Origin: Arthrobacter sp. SLBN-122
Lineage (GTDB): Bacteria; Actinomycetota; Actinomycetes; Actinomycetales; Micrococcaceae
Direction: 5' to 3'
Assembly (NCBI RefSeq): GCF_006715165.1
Contig: NZ_VFMS01000001.1
Span: 2,294,001 to 2,358,000, forward strand
DNA length: 64,000 nt
The position numbers were made by a program, and so were the translations under genes. Under the pieces are notes generated by a model. That model did no database searches. It was not told where the DNA came from and saw nothing but the letters and a program-made list of their open reading frames with translations. How positions within the stretch are numbered: the first letter of the stretch is position 1; each line of letters begins with the position of its first letter. Below are positions 53,401 to 59,908 of the stretch, piece after piece.

Positions 53401-53600
53401 GGATCCTTAAGGCCCACCCCGGCATGGGCCGGGAGGACTGCCGCCGAAACTGCCACGGCGGCTGCCAGAAGGCCGGCTGCGGACCTGGCCGCGACGGCGT
53501 GGCCAGAGGTTGATCGACGGGCTGTGGGGTGGAGTTTTCCTGCGGGCTTTGGCCGCAGTTGGGCGCGTGGGGGCGCGCCTGGAGGGGTGCGGAATAACAA
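50451..53600 (-). CDS. Secreted GH13 alpha-amylase with C-terminal X25-like modules
   Basis: 1049 residues if the TTG at 53600 is used, which has AGGAAGG 8 bases upstream; an ATG at 53684 in the same frame would add 28 residues. The signal peptide ends near VLPAHA. The GH13 barrel spans about 75-520: WLTPSFKN, IITNHTAD, DGFRIDTMKHV (nucleophile), FMFGEVFDTT (acid) and FLGNHDMGRI. It is followed by a beta domain, two Ig-like domains (about 640-820), and two X25/SusE-like modules, each with a GC-x-x-DW-P-C block and DPAD-IW/VW-L. It would digest extracellular starch. A LacI-type operator lies upstream. Confidence 0.9.
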   Translation of the reverse strand: MLFRTPPGAPPRAQLRPKPAGKLHPTARRSTSGHAVAARSAAGLLAAAVAVSAAVLPAHAGVGLKDPKNPGSRGQGSSSALHSLRGPVTDENFYFVMADRFSNGSTANDQGGLGPDPMVSGFDPEKKGFYNGGDLAGLRNKIDYIQGLGTTSIWLTPSFKNKAVQPEDKSAGYHGYWVTDFTQIDPHLGTNDELKALIQEAHARGMKVYFDIITNHTADVIGYQEGARKGYASKDAFPYKTASGEAFDDRDYAGTGTFPKLDANTSFPYKPLLAPGEENLKVPAWLNDPTLYHNRGDTTFTGEDSMYGDFFGLDDLFTENPKVVHGMEDIYKSWIGDFGVDGFRIDTMKHVNDEFWQEFGPNVLNYAKEHGKDEFFMFGEVFDTTKSFTSQFTTRNKMQAVLDFPFQDAARNFASKSQDAKALQAFFAGDDWYTDADSNVYELPTFLGNHDMGRIGSFIAQDNPAASDAEKVARDGLAHELMYFSRGNPVVYYGDEQGFTGPGGDQDARQTLFASKVPEYLDDDLLGTDATHATDNFNPGHPLYAKIGELAALTKEHPALRNGAHQHRYASDGPGIYAFSRTDGQDQREYVVALNNSAQPQTAEVPTYIAKRSYTRIYGEGVDEAKTSDDAKLTVTVPPLSAVVYESSGRIPHSKEAPAVALQQPAAAPDDNGRINVTADVDGASFYEVTFEAKTAGGQWQPIGTDDTAPYQVFHDVAALDAGTPLEYRATVLDNGGHAATSQSRSASVPAPVVTLQKPAEGSSVEGKVELSATADPEKASHVVSFERSVGGGGWTAVGTDSSSPVYSATDDVSALADGTKVQYRATMAGPGFNVTSDTRTVTVGQAPQPDSVTVAGSLNQAMGCSADWDPGCSKARMTLDPADRIWRLTVDLPAGKYEYKAALNGGWDENYGADGQLNGQNIVLDHPGGPVTFRYDNSTHLLSAVYASQQPAAVAAAGSMDSELGCTSDWEPACGQAQLVLDPADLVWKLSVPDLPAGSYEFKAALNKSWDVSYGAGGATPGANIVFEHDGGPVTFRYDHFTHVITAG

Positions 53601-53709
53601 GGGTGAGACCTTCCTGGGAAGCAGCGCTGCTGTACAGGCTTGCCGTTGACAAGGGATGCGGCAGGAGGGTTCGAAGGTCAGCATGCTGATCTGTGAACCA
53701 AGTCACAAC

Positions 53710-53723
53710 TGTAAGCGCTTGCA
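53710..53723. promoter_or_regulatory. LacI-type operator upstream of amylase
   Basis: TGTAAGCGCTTGCA fits the LacI/CcpA-type consensus TGNAANCGNTNNCA. It lies about 110 bases upstream of the amylase start, so a MalR-like repressor elsewhere in the genome probably controls starch use. Confidence 0.75.
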
Positions 53724-53804
53724 CTGAATTACTCCAGTGTTTGTGGGAGCGCCGTCTTGTGTCGGGGCTCCAGCCCTCGCAGGAAGTCCCGGGTGTGTTT
53801 ACGG

Positions 53805-54851
53805 TCAGCCGGCGGACACCAGGGCAGTGGGGGATGGGGTGCCCAGATTATGAAGCCTCGGGCCGGGGAGCCCCGTGACGGGATCCACCTCAAACGTGGC
53901 GATGTTGTCCGATTTCTCGTGGCCCACATGCAGCCAGCTTCCGCGGACCAGGTGGTGCCGCGGCCAGTCCCCACCGCTGTCGAAGTCCTTGACGGGGATC
54001 AGTTCGGTGCCGCCTGCTGCTACTTCCAGGACGCTGATGATGTTGGACCCGCGGACGCCGGCGTAGGCGAAGTTCCCCTGCGGGCCAAGGCAGATTTCGG
54101 CGGCGGAATCACCGTCCTGGCTCCCGCCGGCGGTGGCGGGTCCGCGGAATACCAGCTCGTAGGTACCGGCTTCGGGCCGGACCACGAAGACCTCCACGGA
54201 GTACTCCGACACGATGAAGACGTTGCCCGTAGGGTGCTCCACCATATGCCGGGGACCGCTGCCGTAGGGAAGGATCACCTCGTGGTCAGCCACCAGCCCC
54301 CTGCCCGGCTCATAGTTCCAAATTCGAAGGGTGTCATGGCCCAGGTCCGTGGTCATGACCCGCCCGTCACGCAGCATCAGGCTGGCATGGGCACGGCTTT
54401 GCCTGGGGCTGCCGGGAGAAAGGCTGGCGTGGGAGTCAACCGACGGTGCGGTGGGAAACCGCCCGGCCAGGCCGCCGTCGTCATTCAGCTCGTAGAGCAG
54501 GACCTGCCCGTCGCCCCAGCACGCAGCGGTGGCAAACCGGCCGCGCGGGTCCACGGCCACATGGCAGGTGGCCTCTCCGGCCGGTTCGGGTGCCCCAAAC
54601 GGTTCCAGCGCAGAGTCGCCCCGGCGGCGGTAGGCCTGGACCTTTTTGCGCTGCTCCGCTGCCGCATATACCAGCGGCAGTGTCGGGTGGACGGCCAGGA
54701 ACGACGGCGACTGCGCCTCGGCTGCGGTGCCCAGCCATTCAAGGCTTCCGTCCTGGTGCTCCCGGACAGCGCCGATGCCCTTGGCGCGGCCGCCGCCGTC
54801 GGGGGTGTAGGTGCCGATCCAAAGAATGTCGCTGGCTGTGCCCATGGTCAT
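53805..54851 (-). CDS. Lactonase family seven-bladed beta-propeller protein
   Basis: A 348-residue cytosolic protein of the 6-phosphogluconolactonase (YbhE/Pgl) type. The repeating blades show WIGTYTPDGG, SPSFLAVHPTLPLVYAA, HVAVDPRGRFATAACWGD, MLRDGRVMTTDLGHD and PRHMVEHPTGNVFIVSEY. The start at MTMGTASD follows AGGATGG. Members hydrolyse 6-phosphogluconolactone or related sugar lactones, which would fit aldonate metabolism elsewhere in this window. Confidence 0.85.
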   Translation of the reverse strand: MTMGTASDILWIGTYTPDGGGRAKGIGAVREHQDGSLEWLGTAAEAQSPSFLAVHPTLPLVYAAAEQRKKVQAYRRRGDSALEPFGAPEPAGEATCHVAVDPRGRFATAACWGDGQVLLYELNDDGGLAGRFPTAPSVDSHASLSPGSPRQSRAHASLMLRDGRVMTTDLGHDTLRIWNYEPGRGLVADHEVILPYGSGPRHMVEHPTGNVFIVSEYSVEVFVVRPEAGTYELVFRGPATAGGSQDGDSAAEICLGPQGNFAYAGVRGSNIISVLEVAAGGTELIPVKDFDSGGDWPRHHLVRGSWLHVGHEKSDNIATFEVDPVTGLPGPRLHNLGTPSPTALVSAG

Positions 54852-55008
54852 GATTCCATCCTGCCAAGAATTGCTGCTCATTCCCGTGCATAACGCCACC
54901 TATTAGCATGGGATTTCCAGCAACGGACGAAGGAGGCGGGCCCATGGCCGCGGTAACAGCAGTGGGTGTCCACGCCCGGCGCCGTCGCGAGAGCGTGACC
55001 TAGCAAAC

Positions 55009-55908
55009 ATGGGGATGCCCACCAGCGCAACGGAGGGCGTTGCCGTGCCACGTCCTGAATCACGGGCTGTTCGCGGTCCCTCACCGTCTCCCGGTTCTTC
55101 CCAATCAAGGGGCTTCGACGGCGTTGTCTCGGCCCTAAGGTCGGCGGGCTGCGTCTTCGCCGAGGAAGAGGCCCGCCTGCTGCTCGCCGAAGCCTCAACT
55201 CCCGCTGACCTTGACCGGAACGTCCAGCGCCGTGTGGCAGGCGTCCCCCTGGAACTCATCCTGGGCTGGGCCGAATTTGCCGGCCGCCGCATTTTGGTGG
55301 AACCGAATGTCTTCGTCCCTCGCCGCCGTACCGAGCTCCTGGTCAGTGAAGCCCTGGCGCTGCTGCCGGAGTGGCCCCGGCAGGCACCCGCCGCTGTCGT
55401 TGACCTCTGTTGCGGGTCCGGAGCCGTGGGAGCGGCCGTCATTCATCAGGCACCGTGGGTGGAACTGCATGCCGCGGACATTGAACCTGCGGCTGTTCGG
55501 TGTGCCCGCCGAAACGTTGGGCCAATGGGCGGTCAGGTGCATGCAGGGGACCTGTTCGATGCCCTGCCGCCGGAGCTGCGCGGCCGGGTCCGGGTGCTGG
55601 TGGTCAACGCTCCGTACGTGCCCACAGAAGCTATCCGCACCATGCCGCCCGAGGCGCGCCTTTACGAACCTTTTGCCTCCCTCGACGGCGGTGCTGATGG
55701 CCTGGACTTCCACCGCCGTGTTGCTGCCGGAAGCCCCGGATGGCTGGCCCCCGGTGGTCATCTGCTCATTGAAACCAGCAAGCGGCAGGCAGCCGGTACA
55801 TCCGCGATCCTCGCCGCCGCCGGTTTCGACACATGGACGGTCCGTTCAGAGGAAGTGGACGGCACCGTGGTGGTCGGGCGCGCTGTGGCAGGGGACCCGC
55901 GGGCATAG
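55009..55908 (+). CDS. PrmC/HemK-related putative protein N5-glutamine methyltransferase
   Basis: A 299-residue protein with an N-terminal helical domain (about 40-95, GVPLELILGWAEF) and a class I methyltransferase fold. Motif I is VVDLCCGSGAVGAAV. The HemK motif, usually NPPY, reads NAPYVP, the form I associate with the actinobacterial PrmC-related group TIGR03704 of unknown target. LAPGGHLLIETSKRQA ends the fold. It is divergent from the lactonase gene. The true release-factor PrmC is expected elsewhere. Confidence 0.87.
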   Translation: MGMPTSATEGVAVPRPESRAVRGPSPSPGSSQSRGFDGVVSALRSAGCVFAEEEARLLLAEASTPADLDRNVQRRVAGVPLELILGWAEFAGRRILVEPNVFVPRRRTELLVSEALALLPEWPRQAPAAVVDLCCGSGAVGAAVIHQAPWVELHAADIEPAAVRCARRNVGPMGGQVHAGDLFDALPPELRGRVRVLVVNAPYVPTEAIRTMPPEARLYEPFASLDGGADGLDFHRRVAAGSPGWLAPGGHLLIETSKRQAAGTSAILAAAGFDTWTVRSEEVDGTVVVGRAVAGDPRA

Positions 55909-56013
55909 GCATCCTGCCCGGCTTTGTCAGTCCCGGCTCCTTGAACCGGATAGTGATTCGGCGCAGGACGAACCTGAATGGCGGTCTATCGGAAAACGCG
56001 GTCCGGCAACTGT

Positions 56014-57873
56014 TCAGCACCCTTGCCTCATCCGCTTGCCTGCAGGTTTGCGGGTGGTGGGGGGTGGGGGTGGTTTGAAGTAGTGGTTTTGTTGTGGTGT
56101 TTGGGTGGGGTCGATGTGGGGTGGGGGTATGAAGATGGGTGTGCCGTTGGTGGTGGTGGTTTTCCATTGTTCTTTGTGGATGAGGTGGTGGTGGTGGCTG
56201 CAGAGCAGGACGCCGTTTCCGGTGGTGGTGGGTCCGCGGTGTGACCAGTAGGTGATGTGGTGGGCTTCGCACCAGGGTGCGGGGGTGGTGCAGTTGGGGA
56301 AGGCGCAGCCTTGGTCGCGGGCGGTGAGGGCGGTTCGTTGGGCTGGGGTGAAGAGGCGGGTTTTGCGGCCGAGGTCGAGGATTTCGCCGCCGGTGCCCAG
56401 GAGTGCGGGGATGATGTCGGCGTCGCAGGCGATTTTGCGCAGGGTGGCTGCGGCGACGGGGCCGGTGAACGCGAAGGTCCCGGTGCCGGTTTCTGTGGCC
56501 GCCCCTGTCCCGGTGTCTGCGTTTGTGTCTGTCTTGAAGAGGTCCTGGTAGTGGATGGTGGCGATGATTTGGGGGCGGTTGCCGCCGGTGGTGGGCAGGG
56601 TGTTGGTGGCGAGGGCGGTTTTGGCGGCGGTGATGATGCCGTCGAGTTGTTTTTGGGCGCGGGTGCGCCGGTCCAGGTCAATCTGGGCGGTGTGTTCGGC
56701 TGGGGTGTTCGCCGTTGGGCTGTCCCCGGTGCCCGTGCCTGTGCCTGCGGTGCTGCCGTTTCCGGTGCTGGTGTCGGGGGTGGTGGTGCGGGGGTTGGTG
56801 GCGGTGTTCATGACGGTGAGGAGGTGTTCGTATTGGTCGGTGGTGGCGAAGATTTCGACGTGGTGCAGGCCGTGGCGGGGTTTGCGGATGAAGGCGCCTT
56901 GGGTGTGGCGGAGGGCTTCTTCGGTGGGTTCGGTGCCGTCGGCGTCGATGGTGTCGGTCCAGCGTTGGGCCAGGCGGGTGAGGAAGTCGGGGTCGGTGGT
57001 GGTGGCGGCGTGGGTGAGGTGGTGTTCGATCCGGTCCAGGGTGTCCGGGTTGGTGTGGTGCTGGAGCCGGTCCAGGGTGGCGGTGATGAGGGTCGCGGCG
57101 TGCGAGGACGCCGCCGGTGCCTGGGGGTTGGCGTCCGATCGCGGGCCCGGGGTGAGGGCGGCGGCGAGGTGTGGGCGGGCTGGTGGGAGTGGTTCGCCGG
57201 TGAGGGTGGTGCCGGGGAGGACCTGCCGGGCGAGGGTGAGGCGGCGGCGGGCTTCGCGGATGGGGATCCGCAGGCGGAGGCGGAGGAACTCTGCGGTGTT
57301 CCGGCAGCCGTCGTCGGCCGGAGACGCCGCGGGGTGGCCGGGTGCAGCGGCTGGCCCGGGCCGGGAGGGCGATCCGGGCCACTCGGCGTCGGTTTCGCGC
57401 ACAGCTGTTGGGCCGGTCTTCAGGGTTTCGGCACCGTTGGCGTCCCATCCGGTGATCCAGCCCCGGGCCCGGCTGCCGCGGGTCTTGGCCGTGGCGGTGT
57501 CGTTGATGGCCTGGGTGCGGGTCCGGTCCACGGCGCCGGCCGAGAGGATCTGCAGGTATTCCGCGGTGCGGACCAGCTCTTCAACCGCGTCGGCGAAGTC
57601 GGCGGCCTCGACATAGGAGGCGGCGGCCAGCACGTCGGGGGCGGCCAGGGCAGCGGCCGCAAGCCGCGCACCCAGTCCGTCCAACAAATTACGTGCAACA
57701 GGTGCCACGTCCCGTCCAACAGGTGCCGCGGCAGCCGGGAGACCATGGGATGGCCGTGCGGGCTCCTCGCCGGTGACTGCAACCTGCCGGGGGACTGCCT
57801 GAAGGTGGGCCGGGCGCGGCAGCCAACTGCCGGCGTCGTCCGCCTGCCCAAGATCTTCCCCGATGGCCTCCAT
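56014..57873 (-). CDS. DUF222 / HNH endonuclease family protein
   Basis: A 619-residue protein. The DUF222 domain spans roughly 60-400; the C-terminal HNH motif contains CAFPNCTTPAPWCEAHHI and SHHHHLIHKEQW with paired Cys for structural zinc. A Thr/Gly-rich low-complexity insert (about 365-395) and the Pro/His-rich tail use an extreme run of ACC, CAC and CCC codons. Actinobacterial genomes often carry many copies; some are linked to mobile elements, but the function is not established. No target site or partner is visible here. Confidence 0.9.
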   Translation of the reverse strand: MEAIGEDLGQADDAGSWLPRPAHLQAVPRQVAVTGEEPARPSHGLPAAAAPVGRDVAPVARNLLDGLGARLAAAALAAPDVLAAASYVEAADFADAVEELVRTAEYLQILSAGAVDRTRTQAINDTATAKTRGSRARGWITGWDANGAETLKTGPTAVRETDAEWPGSPSRPGPAAAPGHPAASPADDGCRNTAEFLRLRLRIPIREARRRLTLARQVLPGTTLTGEPLPPARPHLAAALTPGPRSDANPQAPAASSHAATLITATLDRLQHHTNPDTLDRIEHHLTHAATTTDPDFLTRLAQRWTDTIDADGTEPTEEALRHTQGAFIRKPRHGLHHVEIFATTDQYEHLLTVMNTATNPRTTTPDTSTGNGSTAGTGTGTGDSPTANTPAEHTAQIDLDRRTRAQKQLDGIITAAKTALATNTLPTTGGNRPQIIATIHYQDLFKTDTNADTGTGAATETGTGTFAFTGPVAAATLRKIACDADIIPALLGTGGEILDLGRKTRLFTPAQRTALTARDQGCAFPNCTTPAPWCEAHHITYWSHRGPTTTGNGVLLCSHHHHLIHKEQWKTTTTNGTPIFIPPPHIDPTQTPQQNHYFKPPPPPTTRKPAGKRMRQGC

Positions 57874-57970
57874 AACCCAACTCTGCCAGCCACCACCGAC
57901 AAAGAAGAGACCCCAAAACCCCTATGTGGAAAACCCGGGCTGGTGTTGTTTCAAGGCCAGTTAAACGTTA

Positions 57971-58006
57971 CCGGCCGCCGCGTCCCCCAAGGATCGCGAC
58001 GGCCGG
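57971..58006 (-). terminator. Hairpin downstream of the YtxH gene
   Basis: 12-bp arms with one mismatch (57971-57982 with 57995-58006) and a 12-base loop, 85 bases past the stop codon of the YtxH-like gene. On the minus strand it is followed by a weakly T-rich stretch. Terminator function is plausible. Confidence 0.5.
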
Positions 58007-58091
58007 CAAGGCGATTCAGTTGTAGCACAAAGCCTGCATCCCGCTGTGTCAAACGCAGCTCCCCGCGTAATGATCAGGGCGAGAGCAATGA

Positions 58092-58514
58092 TCAGGCCTT
58101 GGTGCCGGTCCCGTCGGAGGTGCCAAGGTTGGTGGTCTCCGGGTGGGTGCTGTGCGCGGGGATATGGTCCTCACCCGCGCTGTTGGCGTCGCCCGCCTCG
58201 GGGGCGACTGTGGACGGGGTACTGGAAGTACCGGCAGTCCCTGACGTCTGGCCTCCACCGGAGCTGCCGTCCCGGTGCATCGCCGAGCCAATGACCGTGC
58301 CTGCGCGGCGTGCGGCTTCGGTCAACTGGTCCGCCACCTCGGGGGCCTTTTCCTTGATGGTCTCCGTAGCCACGGATACCTTGTCCTGGACAGGCTTGCT
58401 GTCCCAGATGCCGGCGGCGCGGGCCTTTAGCTTGTCATAGGCCGCACGGCCTGAGCGCGAGCCGAGGACATAGCCGACGGCAACGCCGACACCCAAAAGA
58501 AGCTTGTTTTTCAC
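58092..58514 (-). CDS. YtxH-like small membrane-associated protein
   Basis: A 140-residue protein from a GTG start after GCAGGAGTTCATC. The N-terminal hydrophobic segment LLLGVGVAVGYVLGSRSGR is the YtxH-type glycine-zipper anchor. An amphipathic helical region (DKVSVATETIKEKAPEVADQL) and a disordered Ser/Thr/Gly-rich tail follow. YtxH proteins are general-stress or envelope proteins with unknown mechanism. Confidence 0.78.
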   Translation of the reverse strand: MKNKLLLGVGVAVGYVLGSRSGRAAYDKLKARAAGIWDSKPVQDKVSVATETIKEKAPEVADQLTEAARRAGTVIGSAMHRDGSSGGGQTSGTAGTSSTPSTVAPEAGDANSAGEDHIPAHSTHPETTNLGTSDGTGTKA

Positions 58515-58589
58515 GATGAACTCCTGCTCTGCGAGAAGGTTGTCAGTTCCGGCCGGCGTAGAGGGCGCCCTTTGCCGGAGAAAATGAAA

Positions 58590-58620
58590 GCCGGCCTGGG
58601 GATGGTGTCCCCAGGCCGGC
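58590..58620 (-). terminator. Strong hairpin terminator downstream of the GlsB-like gene
   Basis: A perfect 13-bp stem (58590-58602 with 58608-58620) with a 5-base loop, 20 bases after the GlsB-like stop codon. On the minus strand TTTCATTTTCTC follows, so it is a good Rho-independent terminator. Confidence 0.88.
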
Positions 58621-58640
58621 CTCCTGGCATGCCCGTACAG

Positions 58641-58907
58641 TTATCCGCGGGCGCTTCGCTTGGTGACCATGCCGTAGATGGCAAGGACGATCAGCGAGCC
58701 GACGATTGCCAGCAGCCACGTCTGGATTGAGAAGAACTCCTGCAGTCCACTGCCGAAGATCAACCCGCCCAGCCAGCCGCCGAGGAAAGCGCCAACGACG
58801 CCCAGGATCAGAGTGATGACCCAGCCGCCACCCTGCCTGCCCGGGAGGATCGCCTTAGCGATCGCACCAGCAATAAGTCCGAGAATCAGAAATGCAATAA
58901 ATCCCAT
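58641..58907 (-). CDS. GlsB/YeaQ/YmgE family stress membrane protein
   Basis: An 88-residue protein with three hydrophobic segments. The Gly-zipper text GLIAGAIAKAILPGRQGGGW and TLILGVVGAFLGGWLGGLIF is the transglycosylase-associated/GlsB signature. The start is the ATG after GAAGAGAGCAACAA. These proteins sit in the cytoplasmic membrane and are induced by general stress. The neighbouring YtxH-like gene fits the same theme. Confidence 0.9.
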   Translation of the reverse strand: MGFIAFLILGLIAGAIAKAILPGRQGGGWVITLILGVVGAFLGGWLGGLIFGSGLQEFFSIQTWLLAIVGSLIVLAIYGMVTKRSARG

Positions 58908-59039
58908 TTGTTGCTCTCTTCCTAAGTAAAGGAGGCCTCCAGGTTCCGGAGGCACTTCATCCTTCTGCCCCAATAGTAATCATGCTTACTATCTTTTTGC
59001 CAACCCCGTTTTGAGAAAAAAGTCCTGTTCAGGCAGGTT

Positions 59040-59873
59040 TCAGTGCCCTGTTATGTCTGAATCGTTGCCGGCGTTGGGACCCTCGTCCAGGACCGATAAT
59101 TCCGCTAGATCCTGCGGGTCCAGGGCGAAATCGAACACGTCCAGGTTCTCCGCCATCCGCTCCGGTGAAGCCGTCTTTGGAATCGTTACCAATCCGTTTT
59201 GTATGTGCCACCGCAGGACCAGTTGGCCAGGGGTTTTCCCATGCTTTTCCGCCAATTGGGCAAGGAGGGGAGCACTTAATAAACCTGCACCGGATCCGCC
59301 AAGCGGACTGTAGGACTCCGTGACGATCCCGTGCCGTTCGTGGAATTCCCGCTCGGCGGACCGGGTAATTGCAGGGCTGAGCTGGATTTGGTTAACGGCC
59401 GGCACCACATCAGTCTCAGCCAACAACCGTTCCAGGTGGGCCGGCTTGAAGTTGGATACCCCGATGGACCGGACTTTTCCCTCAGCCTGCAGCCGTTCAA
59501 ACGTCCGCCAGGTGGAGATGTACTGGTCCCGTCCCGGGAGCGGCCAGTGGATCAGGAGCAGGTCCACATAATCCAAGCCCAGCCGCTTCAGTGAGCCCTC
59601 CAAGCCCGCCACTGCACGGTCGTCGCCCTGGAACTCACCGTCCAGCTTGGTGGTGATGAAAAGCTCGCTCCGGTCCACGCCGCTGGCGCGGATTCCGTTC
59701 CCTACGCCGCGTTCGTTGCCGTACTTCACGGCGGTATCGATGTGCCGGTACCCGGCTTCCACGGCTTGGACGACGGCGGCAGCCACCTGTTCGTCGTCCA
59801 GAGGCCAGGTGCCAAGCCCCAGCTGGGAAATTCTGTTGCCGTCATTGAGTTCGATGAGCGGTGCAAGTGTCAT
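59040..59873 (-). CDS. Aldo/keto reductase (2,5-diketo-D-gluconate reductase-like)
   Basis: A 277-residue AKR5-type enzyme. Catalytic residues: Asp and Tyr in HIDTAVKYGNE, Lys in FITTKLDGE and His in LLLIHWPLPG. Cofactor contacts are in SIGVSNF and IPKTASPERM. The start ATG is preceded by GGGAGACTGATGGC. It lies 35 bases downstream of the PL11 lyase stop on the same strand and could be read from the same transcript. A reduction step on an unsaturated or keto sugar from pectin is possible. Confidence 0.88.
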   Translation of the reverse strand: MTLAPLIELNDGNRISQLGLGTWPLDDEQVAAAVVQAVEAGYRHIDTAVKYGNERGVGNGIRASGVDRSELFITTKLDGEFQGDDRAVAGLEGSLKRLGLDYVDLLLIHWPLPGRDQYISTWRTFERLQAEGKVRSIGVSNFKPAHLERLLAETDVVPAVNQIQLSPAITRSAEREFHERHGIVTESYSPLGGSGAGLLSAPLLAQLAEKHGKTPGQLVLRWHIQNGLVTIPKTASPERMAENLDVFDFALDPQDLAELSVLDEGPNAGNDSDITGH

Positions 59874-59908
59874 GCCATCAGTCTCCCTTTTATCGGCCGT
59901 CCCTGCCC

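Noticed and set aside
56257..58440. Plus-strand frame of about 727 codons opposite the HNH gene
   Set aside because: An almost pure Gly/Val low-complexity product that mirrors the ACC/CAC codon runs of the HNH gene.
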